From Anodontia alba (Eukaryota; Mollusca; Bivalvia; Lucinida; Lucinidae): 64,000 nt of DNA. The notes under the pieces are model-generated. The model made no database searches, was not told where the DNA came from, and saw nothing but the letters and a program-made list of their open reading frames with translations. This document shows positions 51,301-60,300 of the stretch, one piece after another. Made by a program: the position numbers and the translations under genes. Positions within the stretch are counted from its first letter, which is position 1. The number at the start of each line of letters is the position of its first letter. The stretch is from contig OZ024828.1 in assembly GCA_964016985.1 (NCBI GenBank), positions 14,330,242 through 14,394,241 of the forward strand, given 5' to 3'.

Positions 51301-54300
51301 GCTTCAGTGGTTTACCCTATCCATAAAACCATGACACAACAAGCAAATTACATGTAGGAGCTTAAAGATATATATTTGGCATGAAAACAGGGTAAATGTT
51401 GACGGATGGACTAACAGATGTCTGGATAGATAGATGGACGGAAGAACAGATGGAAACTTGCACGCCTAAGTCGCCCTGCTAAAGCTGGTGCGACAAAAAT
51501 GTACCATAAAACATGCACCCAACATGAAACAAAATTTGGCTACAAACCTTATCAAGGAGGTAAGAAGGGGCTGTTCTTGCTCCTGTTAGTACTGACATCA
51601 AAAACTCTCGCCAATCTGTAACCTTGAACTTGATAGCTGGAACATATAAAATAAGATATACATAAAACTAGAAATAAGTGTTTGTAAAACACCATACCCC
51701 AACAAAATATGAATATAATCTACCGATTATATAGTCTCCCAAATGAACCCCCAATACTCAAATGAGCTCCCATGTGGACTCTGTTTCCATTTTAATTCAT
51801 CAGAACCCCTTCGTTTGGAAGACTTAATAATAAGAAATGGTGCAAAAAACAATAAGTCTCCAAATTTTTGTTTGGTAGACTTTATTATATACTTGTCCCT
51901 GCAAAATGCCAAACTTAAAAGGGGCATAATTCTCAAAAAATGACAATGTTTTATTGCTATCAAAAGTTATCCAGGAGATCTACTCAGCCTCAATAAGTCT
52001 GCCAAATATCAAAGCCCTAGCTCAAATACTTTCTGAAATATCTTGTACAGAAGGTACAGTGTAGTGGACAGAATAATGAATGAATGAATGAATGAAAGAA
52101 CAAAGCAAAAGCAATAAGTCCCTACAGCTCTTGACAAGATAATTTATTCAATCCAAAAGTATTAATATTTTTCTAATTTCTCCACGAAAACGTATGTTGT
52201 GGGTACTCATTAGAAGCGATTCGATGAGGCATGAAAACATACGTTAAGGGTACTCATTAGAAATGCATTGATGAGGCACTTCTAATGAGTACCCACAACA
52301 TGTTTTCGTAGAGAAATAAGAAAAATATTTACCTGATACCCACTCTTATCTAGACCTATGTGCCCTTTAATTTTTTTCGAAATTTGGGGGCAAAATAAGA
52401 TGCTGAGGTTTTGATGCTAAGCATTTCCTGTGATTTCCTAAGTTTCAATGAGGATTATCACAAAAAAAATGTTTACTTGAATGCACTACATAAAATAAAA
52501 TACTACATTTGTCAGACAATGATGCATTATAGACAACCCTCTCTATACCGACACTCGATACAATGACAAAATTCGTTCTAATGACAATTTGACTGTCATG
52601 AACCTTCGCTTAAGAGGTAACAATTAGTCACAAATTATGCAAGAATATTGTATTTAATACTTTAAAGAAACATATGTTTTGAATATTTGTTTTAGAATTG
52701 TGAGGCAATTCTAACAAATATCAAAAACATAATGTTCTATGATGAAATAAGAACAAAACAAGATCTTTCTTACATATTAATCTTCTCATTATGTATTCTG
52801 TACAACAGCAAATTCATTTTAATGGCAACGTCTCTGGGAAAAAATGCTGCCGTTGTAACAAGGGTTCATTGTATATGCCATCATTTGAGGGGAATGAATA
52901 CAGTTTCAGGGGAGGCAACTCTACCAAACTGATTTTGCTCCATTCTGAAAAGGGATCTACTCTAAAAGGAAAAATTTGCTCTCTCTGAAAAGATTTTTTT
53001 TTTTTTATATATATGTATTCCCTGCAGTATACCTTCAGGAGGCTGTAGATTCTGTCCATTCTGAGCACACCATCCAATAGAGTGGATTTCAGATGTTGAT
53101 AAATCACACCAAAAATCAGCTGAACTGTCATCATCATACCCATCATATCGTAACCTTAGCAATGGCCCACAAGTCATGATCACCGAGGCCACCCAGTATG
53201 TGCCTGGTGTACATTTGTTTGGGACTTCCAACTTCATTCCCTTCACAAAACCACTTTGCAAACTAAATTCCACCTATTATCATAAAAGAAGAAGCAAGCT
53301 ATTATCATAAAAGAAGAAGTTAACCCTTGTCATGCTGAATAAATTAAGATGCCATACCCACTTCTAATTTCCAGCCAATTAGATTACTTAATCTAGGTTG
53401 TTGATACAAATTCACATACTTAATGGCAACTGAAGAAGCCAACTGATCTGGATCCACACTGTTTGCAAAGGCAGGGCATATCCGGGTTCAGCAGGACTGC
53501 CAGGACATGGGTTAGATAAATGTCAAGTGATTATATTAAACATGTACTGTACTGCTTCATGATCAATGTTAACAAGAACGAGTAAATGACATGTGACTAA
53601 TTATATGGAAACATCAGATTATACCTGCATTTTGTGATTCAAAATAAAGTAAAACTTCAACGACTCAAATACCTCATCAAGGTAGTGACAGGTCAGAAGG
53701 CAAAGACAAAGTATTCATGTCTAGGACAAATTTCCATGGCCCCAAAAATGTTCGAGCCACTGATGTTCATCTGTACTTCAGGTGTTTGTTTCTTTGTGTT
53801 GAGGTTTTACGGCCCAGTCAACCCTATGGGGTCATGTCAAGCGCGTCCAGTTTACCTAACCACATTTTTAATGGGCCCGCTTAGTCCTCTAAGCGGTTAA
53901 CTAGTACTGTGCACATTCTTTTGCCAAAAACTGACAAATCTTCTTGAATCAGCGGAAGGGAGAGAATGATCGTAGAAAGTATTTCATGATCAATCTCTAT
54001 GAAAGAATGTTGCCAACCTGGCAAGGGTCGAACCCGCAACCACCTGATCTGCAGTTGGATGGTGCATCCAACTGAACCACCAAGGTTTAAGGTGTTGACA
54101 AAAGCCCTATTGACATGGACTAAGTTTCTTTGCTAAAGAAACTTTCCTGGAGAAAACTGTGCCTGTGTAAATGAAAAAAATATGCCTCATTTCTTTTGTC
54201 CTTCTGTGTTTGTTTTGACCAAGAAAATTTCTCATGTAAAAGTGAACTTTGTTGTGGATCAATTAAAGAATGTACCGGTAATAATTGTGGCAAAAAATGT

Positions 54301-57300
54301 CACAAGGCATCTTTATGAAATATTCTGTAATAAAGATATGACACCATGTGAAAGCATAGTACAATTCTATTTATAACAGTTTCCTATTTTGACTTATAAG
54401 AAAAACAAGAAATGTGTCCAAAGGAAACATATGCCCCCACCTGAAGAACTTGAATGCAAATTGCTAACACCTGAAAATGTAAAGACAAATCGTTAACACC
54501 GTCTCAGATGCAGATGGAGAGGGGTAATCCTATATGCCCTTTCCACCATTCTTCAAATGGCAGGGGCATAAAAAAAGAGAAAAAAAGGAATGGAAAACTA
54601 GCAGATGAGAGGAAAGGAAAATATACACTACAACCTCTTTACAACATAGTTCGTTATAACACGGTTTTGGATATAACATGGTTCAAAGATGGATCCCAAA
54701 AATGCATAAAATGGTCATTTTTCAATATAATCTATACATTTTTGTTTGGATATAATATGGTTGTTTAACTAACATGGTTTATGCTATGGACCCCAAAAAT
54801 AGTGTTATAAAGAGGTTGTGGTGTACAGTACAGTCTCCCCGAAAGTTCGATGGTTCTCGTTCGCGCGTGATGTGCAGAAATGATTAAGGTCCATGAAAGC
54901 CCTACAAAATTCATGCAAAATCCGCGCATATTTCGCGCATTTGTCTAAAAAGTCCACGCGTGAACTTTTCCTCGCATGATCGATTGAAAGCTCGCGCATT
55001 CTCCGCGGCAGAAATTCGGGCATGAAATGGGGAGGAAGCAACATCAAAATTAACTGAGTGACTCTTAAAATCACTTTTGTTATTCAGCAATTGTGAGATA
55101 TGTACGTGTATGCTCATTTTGTTTAAGAAATGCAACGTTAGTGCAAACAATTATAGGGCGAAAAAAAAAAAAAAAAAAAAAAAAGTGTCCTTCCCTGTTT
55201 TTCACTGCCGACCCCAGTACTTTTTCTCCTCGTACAGGAAAAAAAAAACAACAAAAAAAAAAAAAAAAAAAAAAAAAACAACATTCCAATGCCTGGTCCT
55301 CGTCGTGTGATAACGTTTTTTTGTTGTTTTTTTATTTCTAAGAGCTCAGTGTTTAGTGTCTGTCAAAGAGAATATGTTACAGGGCGACATGGTCAAAGAA
55401 GTCGCCCTGCGGTGGCTCACTTCGCCGAAGAACTGCAGAACCCATTTAGTAATCCCTACGTAGATTTCATGGGTCTGCTGATACCTCACCGGACGATGAT
55501 ACACAATTCTGGGGCATTCTCACTTCCAGTATTGAGTACAAAAATATATGTGAAAATACCCAGAAAATGCAGCAGACCTACCCTTGCCCCGCATGAAAGA
55601 AATCGCGTGTTCGTAACGGTAACGTCACGAGAAATCGTGACGGAAACCGTTTGGAGAGAAAAACACACTTATGTTCGTTAAATTACAGAGCATATGAAAC
55701 TGGCATGTATTAAAAGTAGAACCTAAAGTATTGGGACAGATAGGTCTACGCAAACTGTAGACTCAGATCAAACCTCAGGATCAAACGCCGCAGAGAACAA
55801 GGGAATGAAACTAGTTTATAGGGGGAACTTGCAGGGGACATGGAAATTTGGAAAACACTTTTAGGACAATAAGGTGTGTGACCAGTGAAGACTCAGATCA
55901 TCTTCCGATGTAAGGGCGGTCAGATTTTGCCGTTTGTGGTGACAAAAAGACATGTAATCTCCAGTTCTTGGAGAGATTACAAATCTTTGGTTAAATACAC
56001 CACCGTTTCAGTGAAGGTTTAATGTGTTCTGTGGCGTCTGATCTGGGTCTATACTGTTTGCTCAGGCCTGTCTGTCCGAATACGTAGAATATGTACGGAA
56101 ATTCGATCAAATCGAACCCCTTCAGAAATCATCCATAATCCGCCCCTGATTCATAAAAACTATTGGGTGCGACTCATAAAATTTATTTTTAAGGCATATG
56201 CAATTAGCTCCCTTTAAACAGTAAAACCTAAAGAGTGAGGGCTTTACTCCGCATTTACCAGGGTATAAATAGATATTAGTAATGTTATTTATTTTACATT
56301 ATCTGTATATTGAATTGAGAATTTTTTTTTTCCCAGAAAATAGGAAAACTGATTTTGTCATTTCATGCTATGTAGACAATTTGCATGAAATGCCAAATCT
56401 GTTTCCTTGGAAAAATGAGAAAAATGTCATCTGTTGAAAATTTTACCCAGAGTGCTTGGCAGACAATTCACATGAAATGAAGACTTGTTTTCTCTGAAAA
56501 AAAAAAAAAAAAAAAAAATTTCGAATGCCGTCTGCTACAAATTTGCTTGGCACTTTAAGGGTTAACTGGGACTATGATTCCTGTATCAATAATGCTGCAT
56601 TATTCCAGAAACATTGCTCTAATAGGCTATTTTCATTCCTTCAACCTGGCAAATCTTATCAGCAACAATATGTTGAACATTTACAGGACAGCCAAAATTA
56701 CCTGGTTCTCAGATACTCACGTGTTTAAATGCTGTAGGTGGCACTGCCTGGACACCAGTTTCCTGTAAATATTCCTCCCACACAAACTCACTGTCACTGT
56801 AGTCCACTGGAATACCACCTGAAAAATAGCAATAAACTAAAAAGTGACATAATCTGAAATGAAGACCCAATTCTCTGCATACACAAACCATCTAGTTTGT
56901 CAAGCTGGAAGATTGAAGTACTGGCTTTTAATAAAGATTTTACAGGGAATGGGGAGACTTTCAGATGTGGCAAAAATCATTTAACCTTGCTTCTGAAAAG
57001 GTGTCTACTCTAAAAAGAAAGAATTTGCTCCCAAGGGGAGTAGACCCCTGTTCAGAATGGGCTGCTTAATCTTGTGTTCAGTAGGAATCAGCAGGACCAG
57101 GTTGAAGAGAGCTCTGAGAATACAGAACTTCCTTATACTCAGAGCTCTCTTAACCGTGGTCCTGCTGAAACCGAATATACCCTGCCTTTGCAAACAGTGT
57201 AGATCCGAAATACAGATTTCAATTTCACAAATGTACCTGTAAAGTAAATATTACCAGGTTCATATGAGGGTGAGCTACCAACATAATCATTGCTATGCAA

Positions 57301-60300
57301 AATGCTTACTGGAAGCACACTAGATATTTTCTACAGCAGAACCTGGTACAAACTGATTACTACTTTTATCGTACCTACATTTCACGCTGGTATGTATGAC
57401 ACTCACCTGCTTTTTAACCCTCAAATGTCAAGAAAAACGGTCATTTTTCATAATGGGTTCAAGGTTACCATAACAAACCTAAGTATTAGGACAGACAAGC
57501 CTGAGCAAACAGTACAGACCAAGATCAGATGCCGCAGAACTGCAGCTGCTGATCAGGGTCCATATTGCAACTCATCCCACAAATTTTAGATGCATTAACA
57601 GGTAACAATATCAACTTGTTCAAATTTTAGAACTAGTACAGTAAGGAGTTAAGGTGTCCCAAAATTCAGGGTAAATACAGTATACAACTTATTTTATTAT
57701 ATACAAAGTAATGAAATATAGAGAATTATTAATGAAATAAAATGCATATTTTCACTAGTGAAATATAAGTTTTATATTTTCACTAGTGAAAATATAAAAC
57801 TTATATTTTCACTCCTCTGAGCATTGAAAAATATAAGATCTGGATCTACTTTTTTCTTATTTACATTAATGTTTTCATTACACGAGATGAAAATTTTTAT
57901 GGTATTCACTGAAAAAGAGTAAATTTTCTTTTTATTTTATTTTTACACGCCAATGCGCGTTTCTGACGTCATATCTAACGTCACCAAACAAAACAAAACA
58001 TGAACGTCATGGCGCCAAGGGACAAAACTGCGTGTCAGACTTTCCCTTGCAAATGCAAGATTTGCATCTCTTCTATCGAAAGTGATGTATATAATAAAAA
58101 GAAAATTCAAATGTTTGTCGTGAATATGACTTTTATTTCATCTCGTGAAGTGAAAAAATGTATATTTCATTCGTGCCTTCGGCACTCATGAAATATACAT
58201 TTTTTTCACTTCACTCGATGAAATAAAAGTCATATTCACTCCAAACATTTGAATATCCTCTATATATTCAAATGAAAAAGAGTTTGCAAAATTACCAGAC
58301 TTGTTATCCCCACTGTTTGCATCTGCTACATTTTCTTCTTGCACTGTACTGTCACCATGTCCATTTACTTTCACTTGATCCTTAGACTGGGTCTCTAACA
58401 AATTATTCTCATTTGACTGTGATACTGATTCATTCTCACCAGACTGTGATACAGTCCCATTTTCTGTTGTGTTAGCTTCAAGAGGATCTTCCTTAGCATC
58501 ACAGGTTGTCTCAGCAGCAGATCCTGGACTTTTCTGTTTGAGATTTAAAACACTTTCTCTGAAACACTCTTTAGGTGATTTATGAGAAGAATTTTGGCTG
58601 ACATTAATGTCTGTCTCTACTTTTTGACTACTCTCTTCTGGAGATGATTTTAATGAGAGATCTGTGGGCTGGTCAGAAGAATCAGTTTCTGCTGTCTGTG
58701 GCTGCATCATAATAACTGGACTAAGACCTGGTGTAGCCGGACTATACAGAACATTTCCCTGGGGTGACAGACTGACTGGAGATGCAGAAAGTAGACCAGT
58801 AGGGGTCTGAGGACTCAGTGACATAGGACTTGTGGCAAGTCCACAGGGTTGACCGCTGTAAGAAAACAAAGTAGGCTGCATCTGAGCAAGACTGGATGCT
58901 GGTACAAATGACTGATTTGGCTGTATATTTCTTTGCACCTGAAAAACAACCAATTCGAATACAAAATTCAATCTAAATACCGCACATACCCCTATAAGCG
59001 CACAGCCAAGCAATTCCATAGTATTCAGATTACAGCCAGTGTACTTTTTGTCTACTTCTCTATAAAGGCATTTGTTGTGGGTACCCATTTGAATTGCATC
59101 GACTTGTCGATGCAATTCAAATGAGTACCTACCACATATGCTTTTATACAGAAAATCAGAAGAAAAAAAAACATCATGTAAGCATTATTAAATAAGTCCC
59201 TCGCAGAATTATTTAAGTGTACCCTCAGTATAGGTGGATACATATTTAATCACAAGTTTTCTCAGTAATTTTGAAAAACCCGAGCACACAGTGTGGTAAT
59301 TTGGTCGAATGAGGTAAATAAATAAACATACAGTATTAACCTAAGTATTTGGATAGACAGGCCCGAGGAAACAGTGCAGACCCTAATAAGACATCATAAA
59401 ATGTGGCATATGATCAGGGTCTGCACTGTTTTGTACTCATCTAGCAGTGTTTTACATACATCAACAGGTGGTAAAAAGAACATACCATATTCAACCTACC
59501 AACCGCACTGTGTGCTTAGGTTTTTAAAAAAAACAACTAGGAAAACCTTTAGTAATATATGTATCTACCTATACTAAGGGTACACTTAAAAAAAAATCAA
59601 CGAGCAACTTTTTGTACTTTTTACCTTTGTGATTTTCTTTATAAAGGCATATATTGTGGGTACCCATTTGAATTGCATCAACTTGTTGATGCAATTCAAA
59701 TGAGTACCCACAACATATGCCTTTATAAAATAGGCAAAAAGTGCACTGGCTCTAATCTGAGGACTCTGGCACTGTTTGACTGTGAGCTTATAGGGGTATG
59801 TTTGGTAATTAGGTCAAATACGGTAATCAAATTTTAGGAGATTTATGGAAAGAAAATAAGGTGTCCAATTACAGACAATCAAAAAGACATCCCTTAATTA
59901 TCCCAATTTGCTTCCTGACCTGGTGCTATGATAAATGCTCACTGTTTCATACTACCCGTATCTAGAATAAAATTTCCACTGTTTCAAAGATGTTCAAGCC
60001 ATTGAAGTTTGTATGTATATGGTTTTCTTTCTTTTCCAGGAAAATAAATATACCTCGAGCTTAATGAAGATACACAAGGAAATTAAAACATTGTGATTGA
60101 AACAAGTGTTACTAAAACAAAAACAACTTCCCAGAAAAACACTCTGGTTTTCAGTATATACCATATTTACCCTAAATATTGGGGCTGCTTGTCTCCTTAC
60201 CATACTTCTAAAACTATAACAAGTCCATTTTACTACCTGTTGTGTCAAAAAACTACCAAATGAGTGGCAAACAGTGTAGATCCTGATCAGATGCTGTATT

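Noticed and set aside
55289..55681. 130-codon plus-strand open frame
   Set aside because: No recognisable domain, lies antisense within an SFMBT intron, begins in a T-rich run; more likely chance.
58186..58295. C-terminal part of the long open frame covering exon 3
   Set aside because: This stretch is a foldback repeat beyond a good gtaatt donor, and the donor's phase matches exon 4; not coding.
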